Source: Vitellaria paradoxa
Lineage: Eukaryota; Streptophyta; Magnoliopsida; Ericales; Sapotaceae
Assembly: GCA_019916065.1 (NCBI GenBank)
Contig: CM034237.1
Coordinates: 26,346,340 to 26,410,339 of the forward strand
Direction: 5' to 3'
DNA: 64,000 nt
Under the pieces are notes generated by a model. That model saw nothing but the letters and a program-made list of their open reading frames with translations, was not told the origin of the DNA and searched no databases. The translations under genes and the position numbers were made by a program. Shown here piece after piece: positions 46,440-58,031 of the stretch (positions within the stretch are counted from its first letter, which is position 1; the number at the start of each line of letters is the position of its first letter).

Positions 46440-47060
46440 AGGTGATATACATGGCAAGAATCAATTAAAAGGTGGGGGATCCTAAGTTCTATGGTCTTAA
46501 TGTTGGCTAAAAATTTTCAAGGTATGGCTTTAGATGATTTCCATAAATTTTAAAAACGTTACTACTATATAGGTTCTTAATCTCGCACACCCTAAATTCT
46601 AATATAGATGTAATGAAGTATGTTTAGTCTAATGGGACTTCAACTTCCTAGGAAAAATATGTAATCGAGAATTGTACAAAAGCACTTTTTGGCCCTCATA
46701 AAATGATTTATGAAAAATATGTTTATCATGCAATGCTTTCCTTTTGCCTTGGAAATCTTTATGTTCTCAAATGCATCGTTTCTTAATTCTTCAAGTTCAT
46801 TCAGTTGGAGCTTCCTATAGATGTTGGCATCATTAACTCTATCATCGAATTGCCTAATGGTCCAATAGATTTTATGCTCTATTTCAATTGGGATATGGCA
46901 AAACTTGCCACAGACAAGTCCATAGGGAAACATTCCTAAAGTGGTCTTCAAGGTAGTGCAATATGCCCACAATTGCATCATCAATTAATCTAATGGACCA
47001 ATTTGACCACCTGGCAGCTATTAAGAAATAAAGAAACCCATGAAGAACCTCAAAGTTCAA
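46440..47060 (-). mobile_element. Athila-like gypsy integrase C-terminal fragment
   Basis: On the minus strand: WSIRLIDD near 47020, then LWAYCTTLKTTLGMFPYGLV and CHIPIEIEHKIYWTIRQF. This is followed by ELEELRNDAFENIKI, and in changed frame KCFCTILDYIFFLGS (matching KVLLYNSRLHIFPGK) and NVFKIYGNHLKPYLENF. That order is the end of integrase in Athila-type elements. No LTR was identified nearby, so this is an isolated fragment. Confidence 0.82.
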
Positions 47061-47713
47061 GGGCTTAAATCTCCAATCTTGAGCACAACTGCCATGAACG
47101 GATACCACCATGATGATCAATTAGTCGATAATGTCTAAATCCCCATGACCCACTTCTCCAGTTCTCACTTTCTTTCTCTACTCTCTCTCTCTCTCTCTCT
47201 CTCCTTCTTTCTCCATCTCTCTCTCTCAGTTGCTAGGAAGAGAAAATAAAATAAAATAAGGGAAAGAAAAGAGGGAAAAAAAAGAAAAGAAGAAAAAAAA
47301 AAAGGCAGCCCCTTAGCCTACTCCCTCGGTCCAAATGTAAGTCTAAGTTTAACCTGACCTTGAAAAATAAAATAAACTCTACAACCTAGATAAGGAATGA
47401 GGTTTAGATATTTAAATAGTCAAAAATCTTAATTAATGGTCAAAACTAAATACCAGGTGTGTGACATGTTGACTATTAGTGATGAACCTAACTACAAATA
47501 TTTCTATTAGCTAGGCCCAGTCACTAATGAAAACTATTTGTAGCTTGTCTACACGTTGTAAGATGACTTCTTACAGGCTAGTGGGGAAGATCATATACAT
47601 TAGGGAATCATTTAAAGTCTACAATGAATGAGCTACTTGAAAATGCCAAACATGCCTCAAGAGATCCGTCTTTCCATCCTACAAGGTGAGCGAGGGTGAC
47701 GTGAACTTCTTTA
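47061..47713. other. Non-coding; contains CT microsatellites
   Basis: (CT)n runs at about 47181-47203 and 47216-47228, an A-rich stretch at 47240-47305, then unassigned sequence. Confidence 0.6.
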
Positions 47714-48777
47714 GGGGCCATTTGATAATACTGTCATTTTTTATTTATATTTATGCGTTTATCTTTTCTGTTTTTTGTTTTATGTTGTCTTTTTTTTTTT
47801 ACTGAAATGAAACTGAAACTGGTTTAGAATTATAATTTTGTTTACAATTATTAATTTTTTTTATCTTAATAAACTATTTAATTTATTTTTTAAAAAAATT
47901 AATTGAACTAACAAAATATATTTCATATTAATTTAATTTAATTAATTTAAGTTAATTTAATTATTAAAAATCATATAAATCAATAGACATAATAATATAT
48001 TAAAATATAATTTGATTCTATTATTTATTAAAAATAACTAAATAAAACATAATTATTATATCATTTAATTTAGTAAATATAAAATATATTAATTATAATT
48101 TAATTATATTATTTATCAAAATAATTCAATAATATATATTTTGTAATAATTTAAATAATTTAATTATGATATCTAATAAAAATAATTTAATAAAATATAA
48201 TTAATATTAATTAAATTAATTAATTTAAATTAATTATAAAGTTAATTATGAAATTATTATTTATTAAAAATAATAAAATATATTTTATATATTTCATATT
48301 AAAATACATTTAATAATTATTAAATATTTAATTTAATAATTAAATTAATTAATTAATTAATTTTATTTTATTATTTATTAAAATAATTTAATAAAGTATA
48401 TTTCATATTAATTAAATTAATTGGTTTAAATTAAATTATTATTTATTAAAAATAAATTAATAAAATATATTAAATATTAATTTAGATAATTGAATTAATA
48501 TTTATTTATTAAAAATAATTTTAATTTAATAAAATATTTGAATAAAATAATTAATTTCAATATGATATAATAAAAATAGACAAAATGTTAAAATTGACAA
48601 AATATTTGTAATAGAGAAGAAAAGAAAGTGAAAATATTTTTTTTTATATTTTTCTATTTAAGTTTTTATTTTTTTAAAAACAAAAAAAATATAGACAGAT
48701 TTAATTAATATATTTTTATTGTCAATTTACAAAATTTTAAAAATATAAATAAAAAAAAAAAAGTTACCAAACAGGCG
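47714..48777. mobile_element. Large AT-rich MITE-like element with TTA duplication
   Basis: Flanked by TTA (47711-47713 and 48778-48780). Ends GGGGCCATTTGATAA and (inverted) CGCCTGTTTGGTAA are similar. The interior is almost pure A/T with many AATTAATT palindromes and no reading frame. Confidence 0.65.
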
Positions 48778-49505
48778 TTAGTGTTTCTGCTGCTTTATTT
48801 CTTTTGTGAATTAGGAGGAGCAAATCCTTCCCAAATCTTTCTTGGCATTGTGATGGGCACCGTAACCATCATTGCTCGGCTACATCGGCTAGCTACTGTA
48901 TCACTCAGTTCTTTACTTGGATAGTCTATGGCAAGTCTTGGTTAGACTGGATTTTTTGGCCGCACTCGGTGGACTACACCAAGATCCGTGCTTGAAAGCT
49001 TACCTGATTTCCAGCTAGCTGGGGGTTCGAAATTGGCCAATCAGGAATTCTGTGCTGTCTGTTAACACTTTATCGATATGGGAAGCTGTCCTGTCCTTTC
49101 TCTTGATAACCGTTGGTATTTCCCTTTTTTTTTTGGCTTATGGATCACTTGAATAGTACTGCCAACCAAGTGGTTTTTGGCTGAGAGCCTATCTGACGGT
49201 CAAATTAGAATCCCTTTATTGAAATATTTGTGCAGTGGATGTGTGAATCTCAGAGACTATGTACCTTTCATCTTGACGATCGATTTCTTTGTGTGGAGCA
49301 AATGTTGAACCCAAAACCACCGTGCCAATTGTCGAGCCCATGCACGTTAATCATGGGCAACTTTCTCCTGTCGTGCGTGCGGATCAGTGAGGAACCAGGA
49401 AAATATCTCATCCAACAACTTCTACCAAGCGTCCCCACTGACATGGGGTTGAGGAAGTGGGGTGTATGTTAATCCTCTGCTCGCTTAGTGCCTTGGGCAT
49501 TTTGA
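48778..49505. other. Unassigned single-copy-looking sequence
   Basis: Base composition is more balanced than its surroundings. The open frame at 49230-49472 has no recognisable domain. It might be an eroded gene fragment, but I cannot support one. Confidence 0.35.
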
Positions 49506-49779
49506 GGCACCGTTTGAGAAAATTAACCTGTGCTAATTAGCATCTGCTAATGGCAGTTAAAAAAAATTAGACTAGTAGTTAGTTAAAAAAGTTAGTTAAT
49601 TTTGTATTTGGGAAGAAAAAAAAAATTATTTTTTTTAAGTTGCTAATTTATAAGGGTAAATTGACATTTTTACCCTCAAAATTTTAAAAGAAAATTAAAA
49701 TATAAGAAGATAAAAAAGTCCAACTACTGTTGAAGTAGTCATTAGCACATATTAATGACTACTCTTCCCAAACGGTGCC
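49506..49779. mobile_element. PIF/Harbinger-like MITE
   Basis: Ends GGCACCGTTTGAGAA and (inverted) GGCACCGTTTGGGAAGA are near-perfect terminal inverted repeats. The flanks are TGA and TAA. Subterminal GCTAATTAGCA/GCTAATGGCA repeats are mirrored at the right end. Confidence 0.85.
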
Positions 49780-50374
49780 TAACTCCCCCATAGTAGCATA
49801 GTAAAGTGCAACTACACGCGCCCATTAGGAGCTTCGTCTTAGATTATGTTTGAAACATAGATTTATGGATGTAAAACAAAATTGATTGAAAAATAAAATT
49901 AATAATTTATGTTACCATTTTTTTTTTCACTTAATCAAGTGAAAGATAAATTTTTTTCACAAATATCTATGTATATTTTTTTATCATTTTTTAACTCAAA
50001 TTAAACAAAAAAAGACTGAAATAAATTTGAACGTTTATCCTTAAATTTTCTTTTATGCTATTTTCTTTTACTTTTTTTTTTCTCGCCCTACAAATTTATG
50101 TTCCAAACGTGGCATTAGTCAATTTCTGATGAAGACGTTGCGACATTGGTAAGAAAATCTTACAATCTTGTATCAACAGATTAAGTTAGCTGCATGAACA
50201 TCGTGAATTGATTGAACTGGATAGATTCTTGTGGAATTTAGCCCAATGTCAATAGCCAGGATTTCCATATCAATTTGTATAGCACTATATTTCTCTCTTA
50301 GATGTCTATTGCTAACAGATCAGTCTGTATAAATTATTAGGGCTTTCTAATATTATATTGTCAATTCAGGGTCC

Positions 50375-50406
<32 letters not shown>

Positions 50407-50554
50407 TTTTGTTTTTTTAATTAAAATGAAAATAAGTACAAAGCAATAATTGACCACCATTAATTTAAAATCGTTAGTAAACTAACTAATTGGAGCAGCA
50501 TAAATTTTTGAAAAAATTATAAAAATTACCTTTACGATTTATAGTGAATATCAC
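49780..50554. other. Intergenic, no gene; (ATT)n microsatellite
   Basis: About nine ATT units at roughly 50377-50405. The rest is AT-rich and unassigned. Confidence 0.6.
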
Positions 50555-50570
50555 TTTAATCTCTATAGTT

Positions 50571-50902
50571 AAAAAAAAAAAAAGGATTTAACCTCGAGAG
50601 ATTCACTCCCTAGGCCAAACCCCTAGAGAGTGAATCTCTTTTGGTTTGTGCTACACATACCGGCCCCTCAACATGTATAGCGGTCAATCGCGAACTCGCG
50701 TAGTGGCGGGGAGTCGGACCCACACCCAAGAACTGGATACGGTTCGTCCAGCCAAGGAGGCCCGTCCTACCAACCTTTATTACGCTTTGCGCCCGGAGGC
50801 TGGCCCCAAGTTTTTGCTAGAGAGGAGACTTGAACTTGAGACCTTGGGGTGGTAAGCCCCTAAGTCTCAGTCCAAGACCATCCCATCTAACCCCTTGGGG
50901 TT
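50571..50902 (-). mobile_element. Full-length tRNA-related SINE with 16-bp target duplication
   Basis: The 332-bp, GC-rich block is bounded by identical 16-mers TTTAATCTCTATAGTT at 50555-50570 and 50903-50918. On the minus strand it starts with a tRNA-like head containing an A-box-like TTAGATGGGATGG and a B-box-like AAGTTCAAGTC about 55 bp further. It ends in a poly-T tail of about 13. Near the tail a 17-bp stem (GAGATTCACTCCCTAGG / CCTAGAGAGTGAATCTC, plus 50600-50640) can form a hairpin. The small plus frame inside is not a gene. Confidence 0.85.
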
Positions 50903-50918
50903 TTTAATCTCTATAGTT

Positions 50919-51175
50919 TCAATTACAACAATGAACTCATTGTAATTATAATCAAATTTCACCTCGGTCATTTCGTTAAATTTATTAAAGAAAAATGTTA
51001 CACGTCAATAATATATGATTGACACGTGACGTTTTTCGTTAATTTTCATAACAATTGTTAATAAAAAGGTTAAAGTAAAACTTGTCTTTTAATACCATAA
51101 TTTAACTGTTATAATTAAAATTATAAAATTAAAGTAAAGTTTACTGTAAGCTACAAAGGTAGTTTCTGTAATTTA
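50919..51175. other. Intergenic AT-rich sequence
   Basis: No gene seen between the SINE and the MITE downstream of the MYB gene. Confidence 0.5.
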
Positions 51176-51331
51176 GGGTGCGTTTGGAGTCCCAAAAAAA
51201 ATAAAAAAAACCAATGGATGTGATTGATGTGATGTAAAAATGATAGGTGACAAAATGTGATCGGAGGAATTTGAAAACTTTTGAAATGTTTTGAAGTTTT
51301 TTGGTTATTTTTTGTGGCTCCAAACGAGCCC
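51176..51331. mobile_element. Short PIF/Harbinger-like MITE, copy 3 of the roughly 155-bp family
   Basis: 156 bp with perfect TTA duplication (51173-51175, 51332-51334). Ends GGGTGCGTTTGGAGTCCCA and (inverted) GGGCTCGTTTGGAGCCACA. It is the best-preserved of the three copies and lies about 260 bp past the MYB stop codon. Confidence 0.88.
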
Positions 51332-51590
51332 TTACTTTAAATTCTTTTGTCAAACTTCTACAGAGTTGGAGATTTACAATATTCTTGAATGCTGTAAGTT
51401 TACATGCAACAAAGAACTCCAGTCCCAGACAAGATATAACACAATAGCATTGCATTTAGAAGTAGAACAACCGTTGAATGTATTTACAAGGAATCACCCA
51501 TCGAATCAGAGCCAAAGAAACTAGCCAGCTAGCTTGCGACACATACATGCATACATACATACATATATATACACAACAACATCGGGTGCT

Positions 51591-51672
51591 TCATGAAGCA
51601 TGTTTGGAAGTCCAGTAGTTCTCAATCTCTTCTGCTGTTCTCCCTGGGATTCTTCCAGCAATCAAAGACCAT
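51591..51672 (-). CDS. R3-MYB exon 3
   Basis: Acceptor GTGCAG at 51673. It encodes the recognition helix and the end of the repeat ([20 protein letters not shown], then W-T-S-K-H-A-S) and the TGA stop. Confidence 0.94.
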
Positions 51673-52392
51673 CTGCACATCTCATAATCACATTAACTTT
51701 AAAAGAATTAAACCTATTGGAGTAGCTTAATTAATTTGGCCTTTTTTTTTTCAACTAGTTTTAATTAATTAATGCATTAATATTGATAAAAAGACACTAT
51801 AAAATTGAATGGCCATTGAAAATACACACCAGTATTGCGGTATAAATAAATAAAAAAAAAGTTATCTGAAAAAAAAAGTTATATTAGAATGATGTTGCAA
51901 CTTGTAATTTATAGACTTACCATTCCCCCCCCCCAAAAAATAAATAAATAAATAAATAATTTGTTAAAATCATTCTTTATTATTCAAATACCATTGATAT
52001 ATTCTAATTCCACTTTCTTGAGGAAATAAACTATTTTCTAAAAACACCCATATATAGTAAAGTTGAAAGCTATAGGGGGGAAAAAAAGAAAGGGGAACCA
52101 TATATATTATATATAACATATAGATGTTATTCCAAACAAGCACAGACCTCTCTCCAACCAAGCTAAACATCCTGGCTATGAGCATTTCCTCGTCCTCAGA
52201 GAACTGATCTGGCTTAGAATTTGGATCGGTAACCTCTGAAAATGACCAAACCAAAATCATTAAGAAAGGAAAGAGAGAGAAGGGTGTCCTTGAATGAAAG
52301 ACCGGAGAGGCTCCTAAAAACTTTCAAACGGTACCTTTTCTATCCTGAGAGCTCTCATGACCGTGAGAGGTGTGCTTTTGTTGGTCTTCCAT
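51591..52392 (-). CDS. Single-repeat R3-MYB protein (CPC/TRY/ETC-like)
   Basis: Three exons join in phase: 52335-52392, 52148-52235 and 51591-51672. They give a 75-residue protein from ATG 52392 to TGA 51591 with no defects. Residues 31-70 are one MYB R3 repeat ([13 protein letters not shown] then [17 protein letters not shown] and IENYW), with W50 and W69 spaced 19 apart. The bHLH-contact pattern L-x2-R-x3-L-x6-L-x3-R is present; the residue before the first L is M, where CPC and TRY have an acidic residue. Family members lack an activation domain and compete with R2R3-MYBs for bHLH partners, repressing epidermal cell fates or anthocyanin genes; that role is inferred here. The N-terminus ([20 protein letters not shown]) is hydrophilic and the C-terminus ends five residues after the repeat. 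The exon layout matches plant R3-MYB genes. Confidence 0.94.
52148..52235 (-). CDS. R3-MYB exon 2
   Basis: Acceptor ATTTTCAG at 52236; donor GAGAG|GTCTGTG at 52147. It encodes the first helix of the repeat with the bHLH-contact residues ([16 protein letters not shown]). Confidence 0.94.
52335..52392 (-). CDS. R3-MYB exon 1
   Basis: ATG at 52392-52390, with leader GTAAGCAA just before; donor AAAAG|GTACCG at 52334. It encodes 19 hydrophilic residues plus one base of codon 20. Confidence 0.9.
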
Positions 52393-52458
52393 TTGCTTAC
52401 AAATTCTATAGAGATATATGCAGGGTATACGTATATACTAGCTAGCTTCTTGACTGCC

Positions 52459-52481
52459 TTATATATATATATATATATATA
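52459..52481. repeat. (TA)n microsatellite upstream of the R3-MYB ATG
   Basis: About 11 TA units, some 70 bp before the start codon. It overlaps the place expected for the core promoter or leader, so length changes might affect expression. Confidence 0.85.
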
Positions 52482-52871
52482 GGAGAGGGGAGTGATCTAA
52501 AATTTGAGTCTAGCAAGTGGTTGAGACCAATCCAAGACTGGTAGTTCTCAGTTCTGATAGGTTGTTGGAGGAATGCAGTTTGTTGGGCTGGCCTTTTGTT
52601 CCTGAAAGAAAAAAGCAAGCATAACATGCAAAGTGCAAATACAAACCCCCCCTTTATTTATTAATATACTGGTTATCTTCACAATCATGCTCTTTACTTT
52701 TTCTTTTTGGATGCTACTGATTCTGTGTGTGTGTGTTTGTTCTGTATCGGTATTGGCATTAAGTCCAGCCATGTTCTTCCTTATCCACAAAATCATGCAT
52801 GTACATAGAGCTATTTTAGTTCATCACATACAATTTTGAGATCAGTTTTTAAATAGCCTTATGAACCAAAT

Positions 52872-52997
52872 TATTTGATTTTGGGGGCTTGTGGATCCAT
52901 ACATTTATACATGTTAACCTTTAATTGATACACCTATTTGATTTTGGGGGCTTGTGGATCCATACATTTATACATGTTAACCTTTAATTGATACACC
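52872..52997. repeat. Perfect 63-bp tandem duplication
   Basis: 52872-52934 and 52935-52997 are identical, each beginning TATTTGATTTTGGGGGCTTG and ending TTGATACACC. It lies about 480 bp upstream of the R3-MYB gene. The identity implies a recent event or an assembly artefact. Confidence 0.95.
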
Positions 52998-53108
52998 AAA
53001 TGGCCAAAAGGCGTGATTTGATTTGGAATTCCTGTTATGCACGCACTGAAAGACAGCATATATATCCTTTAATACAACAGCAAACTCCCATTTTCATTTG
53101 CAAAGTTT

Positions 53109-53112
<4 letters not shown>

Positions 53113-53162
<50 letters not shown>
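53113..53162. repeat. (TG)n microsatellite, about 25 units
   Basis: An uninterrupted 50-bp run of TG. The open frame through it is a repeat translation. Confidence 0.97.
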
Positions 53163-53165
<3 letters not shown>

Positions 53166-54673
53166 ATAAATATATAGCCAGGAAGGAAGTCAAGATTTTT
53201 GGTCGGGGTCAAATTTTTTTTCCTTGTGTTGAATTTAGGTTTAAGAAAATTTATAATTAATATTATAAATTATATTTAATAATTAAAAAATAAATTAAAA
53301 TATATGTATAGAGAGCTAATAAATTGGATTTCTAAATTTTAAATTATATATAACAATTAGAAAAATAAAATTTTAGGGAAGTTGGCCTATAGTGTATTTT
53401 TTTTTAACTCAAAATTTTTATGTACTAATTATAGTTGTATTTTTTTTAACTAAGATCAATCATTTTTTAAAATTTTAGATAAGTTAAACTATAATATAAA
53501 TTTTTCTAATAAAAAATTTACATGTACGAGTAATATTTTTCAAAACTAAAAGTTTTGATCCCTTTGACCCATCATAGCATTCATTACTCAAAACTAGGAG
53601 TTTTGACCCCCTTACCCATCATAGCCTCATCAAACATATTAGATATTACACTTCTAATCATATAAATTGTAAACAAAACTGAGTCAAATATTGTTCATGA
53701 AATTTTTTAACTAAATGAGTTAGAAGATGAGTAATTTAAAAATAAAAAACAAATTACACCTACATTACTTCTGATATTTGAGTAATAACATTTATTACTT
53801 TTTAAAATTTTAAAATTATATTTACTCTCTTATTTTAAAAAATTATTGACCTTAACTCCTTTCTTAATTTATCTCCTAACTATGTTAAGTTATTTGTTGT
53901 GTGAACAAATTTCTCCTAATTTATATTCAAAAAAAAAAAAAAAAAGAAGTCAATTACACTAGACCAAATGCCTTCCCCTCTCTTTCTCCCCCCAAAAATT
54001 GTTTCCCTACCCATGTTGAAGTGACTTGAGAAACGGTATCATTTTGACATTTTTCTGTTTAAAACGACACTGTTCCACTTAAGTCCATGTATTTGAATAC
54101 AATTTGAATATAATTTGATGTGTTCGAATATGTATCTGAACGCATATTCGAATACATCAAATCATATTTAAATACGAAAACTTGAGTGAAATAGTATCAT
54201 TTTGAGTAAAAAAATACCAAAACAGTGTCATTTTGGAATTGCTGCAGCCCCTCTCCTCTATGTCGAAGAACGACGCTTTTATTTTCTCTCCGTTCTCTTT
54301 TCATGTTCCGACTCCGAGGCGACAGAACATATCCCAAAAAAAAATTCTAATAATTAATTTTCGAGAATCATTAATCAACTAATGGAACAAATCAAGCACG
54401 TGTTTGACTGGTAAAGAGAGGAACCCAAATTAATCAATGGAATAAATCAACCGCTCCCAACTCTAGGCGAGATCCGATGTCTTCTCAGTAGCCCAAAACT
54501 TTTGAATTTGTAGTTTATAAAGCCAATATAAAGTTAATCCTCAAAGTTTTTTGTCCGCTACTGTTGATTTTCCTATTTTGTGAACCAATTAGGATGTCGC
54601 ATCATGTGATGCTGGGTAAATAAAAATGAAATAATTAAAATATTTTATTATGTATGTATTAATATATATATAA

Positions 54674-54706
<33 letters not shown>

Positions 54707-55539
54707 CTTTGATAAAAAGGGTTTACAATTAAAAAAAAAAATAACAGTAAAAGAACTACGCTTCCTGGTTTCATGTAGTTAATTGACATCCGCCAGACTT
54801 ATCCTCTAGGCATGGTTATGTATTTAATCACAGAAATATGTGTCAGAAGATTGCTAGACAAATCTAAACCTATATTGTTTATTCCTAATTGCTTTATCTC
54901 TTTCTTATATGAACCACCCCCTTTATCTCAATAGTCTTTCTTTTTTCTCTGGGTTTTCTTCTTCAATTGATTTCTTGTCAATTAGTTATTTGGTCATTGG
55001 GTTTGAGAGACACATTAAGTTTTCTTGATAGAGTGTGGCATTTCCACCACTATTGATCTTCTCCGAATTCTTAAGGAAGAGAGAGGGAGAGTAACAAAGA
55101 AATATTAGTCTCTAAAAAGTGTCCTCTTATTCTTTTGATATAAGCCGGGGGTAAATTTATCAAGATAAACAAATATTTTAACGAAGTTGGACCACACAAA
55201 TTAATGAAAGGTGCTAGAGTTAATAATTTTTTTAAAATAAGAGAGATAAATATAATTTTTAAATATTGAGGGGTTTAAGTATAATTATCTAAATATTAAA
55301 GAAAAAGTAAAGCTTATTTTGCTTTAAAGATATCAAAAAAAAAAAAAAAAAAAGTATACGATCACAAGATTTTGAACTAAGTTGATGAGAGTTATGAGGT
55401 TTATTAATAAATGGGTTGATTTCATTAAAGCTTACATTTCTTTAGTTTCTTTTGCTGTTCTCATTAATGTGTGACGGTCGGAATATTTTTAATCTAGATT
55501 AAGTTTAAAAAGGGATATCCACTCTCATCATATTTATTT
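53163..55539. other. AT-rich intergenic region without genes
   Basis: Contains a short doublet near 53540-53630 (AAAACTA(G/A)(A/G)AGTTTTGA(T/C)CC...ACCCATCATAGC) and A-runs at 53928-53945 and 55336-55352. A (GA)n run with a neighbouring TA stretch lies at 54662-54703. No coding domain found. Confidence 0.55.
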
Positions 55540-57020
55540 ATTTTATGCAAGAAAGTATTGTTAGCATCCTTAGAATATTTTACTAACAATACGAATTGTA
55601 GAGGAACATTTATTTGTAGAGGGGGCCTAGAAATCGAGCATTTATTTTTTGTAAATGACTGTTTTATTTTTCAAGAGTTTGATTATGTCTCATATATGGA
55701 GTTTGAAGTGAATTTTGAATGCTTATTGTCATGGACAATTGATTAATGCCAACAAGTCAGAAATTGTGGTATCGATAAAGATTGGAGAAAATAATTTTTT
55801 TATGAAGATCTTAAATGTTAAAATAGTGGACAAACTTAGGAAGTATTTGGAGCCATTGATGGATTTTACTTCACCTAAATCAATTATTTTCAATAATATA
55901 GAGTAGAAGATTTTATCCAAAATACAGAGATGGAAGATTCTTCTACTTTCTTTTAGGTGTAGGATTATTTTAGTTAAACACTGTTTAATAGCTATCCCAA
56001 TATATAATATATCTGTCTTTAAAATACCAAAAAAAGGTGGTTGATAATATTCCAAAAGAAATGGTATATTTTTTATGGAACCGGAGAGAGAATAAAGGGA
56101 TCTGTTGAAAACAAAATGGAATGATTTGTATAAACCAATTATAGAATTTTGCTTGGGTTTTAGAGATTTATTTTAATAGGGCTCTATTAGCTAAGGTAGC
56201 TTGGAGGATTCTCAAAGATCTTGAAGTGTTGATATCAATGTTTTTTTAGAAAGAGGTATTGTCAAAACAAGGATTTCTTAAATATGAAAGGTGTAAATAA
56301 TGTTTCATGGGGTTGAAAGGGTATTTTGTGGAGGAGAGATTTGTTGAAAAAAAAAAAGTTTATTTTGTAATGTAAGATCTAATTTAGAAGTGGATGCTTT
56401 TAAGGTATAACGGATTCGTAGTTTTCAAAATCCTTTTGTGATAAAGGAATATTAATGTCAGAGGGTTGTGATGTTTAGTGGTTTAGTTTTATAATTTTGA
56501 GAATAGATATTGGCATATTCCTTTATTGAGGTGTTTGTTCCCAAAAGAAATGGTAGAAGCTATAAGGTGGATCCACTTTATATGCTTGACTAAACCAACA
56601 AATAATGAATGGGTATGTGGAGGCACTAAGAATGGGGAGTTTTCGATAAAATCGATTTATTTTTATAGTTTGTTGGGTGTATTAAGAAATAGTAGAATTA
56701 TTGAGGATAATAACACAGGACATGAGCTGATTTCTAATCATGATAAAGTTTGGAAAATGTCATGGAAATTAAAAATTTTAGAAAAATTGAACTATTTTTA
56801 TGAAAAATATTAAACACTATGCTTTTAGTGGGTGCAAATTTAATCAAAAGAGGGGGTGGCATGAAGGAAAATGTCAGTGGTGTAGAGATGGGTTAGAAAC
56901 TCAAAACCATATGTTTATGGATTGTGCATTGCTTAGAGTGGTTTGATTTGGGTTGGACCAAGCTTGGGTAATAAATTTTAGGAGAGTGGTTTTACAAATG
57001 TTGAAGATTGGATAAGGAAT
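55540..57020 (+). mobile_element. Degenerate L1-type LINE (RT palm to zf-RVT)
   Basis: Pieces in plus frames follow L1 ORF2 order. They are LEIEHLFFVNDCFIF (the HLLFADD region, catalytic residues lost) at 55640; GQLINANKSEIVVS near 55735; a YLEPLMDFTSPKSIIFNNIE block to 55905; and SKIQRWKILLLSF...IAIPIYNISVFKIPK near 55920-56030. These are followed by a GFRDL block near 56150, WVCGGTKNGEFSIKSIY near 56610-56660, KVWKMSWKLKILEKLN near 56745-56790, and the zinc-finger-like WHEGKCQWCRDGLETQNHMF near 56850-56910. Heavily mutated. The 57067 LTR has cut into its end. Confidence 0.85.
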
Positions 57021-57066
57021 ATTATAGAAAATGAAAAGAAAGAAGAATTAACTAAAAGATTGATAG

Positions 57067-58015
57067 TGTTCGGTAGCAAAATTTACCGCTGGAACTGCTG
57101 ACCATGCCAACCAGAAATGCAATCAACAACCTGCCGAACAAAGACAGAAGAAAGGTTACGGCCGGAGTGGAGGTCTCTGGCCGGAAAACCATCCGATTCT
57201 TAAGTCAGCAAGTAGTTCAAGGAAGAAAGTTTTACTAGAGAAGAAATGAACAGTAGCTTAAGTTGACAATAGTCAGCTTACCCTCATTGTCAAGTAGAAT
57301 GTTGTATTTATAGTAATGTAAATAATAAATAAGATAATACCTGTGATTTGACTGCATCCATACTTCCGTGTACCTCTTTTCCTTTCTTGCTCTAAATGCC
57401 TTCCACTTCGCATTAAATGTCTTCCACTTCGCATTAAATGTCTTCCACTTCGTATCTAATGTCCCATACCTTTCATTAAATACTCCATACCTTTCATTAA
57501 ATGCATCTGGTAGTTAAACGTGGCAATATAGCCCGAACTCAGTTGTCAAACTGTCCACCTGTCGCATCTATCAATTACTCGTAACGAAATGAACTGACTT
57601 GGTTACTTCCTCAGAGATAAATACTAGGTTAAGTCATAACTATGGTACATTTATGGTTGTGATCACTCGTTAAGGCTGTGGGTCCTATGCCTAACATTTA
57701 CTAGCCGCCAATCGATGGGCCGAACAAATTGACTACTAAGGTCTTCGGCTATTGCCACGTGGCAACACATTATCCATAGATACCGAGAATCAGGGTATCC
57801 CTTGGAATATTGACCCAAAGACGCGTGTCCACGTATAACACTCACGTGGAACCCTCATGCTATCAATCAACTATTCGGCAGAACGCCACATGTCATGCGT
57901 CAACGTGCTCGGTCGATGACTATGTGACTCGCTCGAATATGTTCGGCATTGGCCACGTGGCACCTTGACTATACTGTTCAGCACTCCATATGTCAAAGTA
58001 TTATTTTACCCAACA
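57067..58015 (-). repeat. 3' LTR of the second Tat-type element
   Basis: In the element's orientation it starts TGTTGGGTAAAATAA at 58015 and ends CTACCGAACA at 57067, with inverted ends TGTT(G/C)GGTA. A TATAAATA box is at about 57306-57313 on the minus strand. It contains three short repeats of ATGTCTTCCACTTCG(C/T)AT near 57400-57460. Confidence 0.85.
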
Positions 58016-58031
58016 TTTTGTCCCCACTCTG
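58016..58031 (-). other. Polypurine tract of the second Tat-type element
   Basis: AGAGTGGGGACAAAA on the minus strand immediately precedes the TGTTGGG LTR start. Confidence 0.85.

Noticed and set aside
49010..49045. GGTTCGAAATT, resembling a tRNA T-loop
   Set aside because: No acceptor stem, D-arm or anticodon arm around it.
50646..50855. 69-codon open frame on the plus strand
   Set aside because: Lies inside the SINE and opposite to its RNA sense.
52242..52839. Open frames on both strands around the R3-MYB first exon
   Set aside because: Out of frame with the spliced MYB gene and without domains.
52988..53260. 90-codon frame with a Cys-Val run
   Set aside because: Translation of the (TG)n microsatellite.
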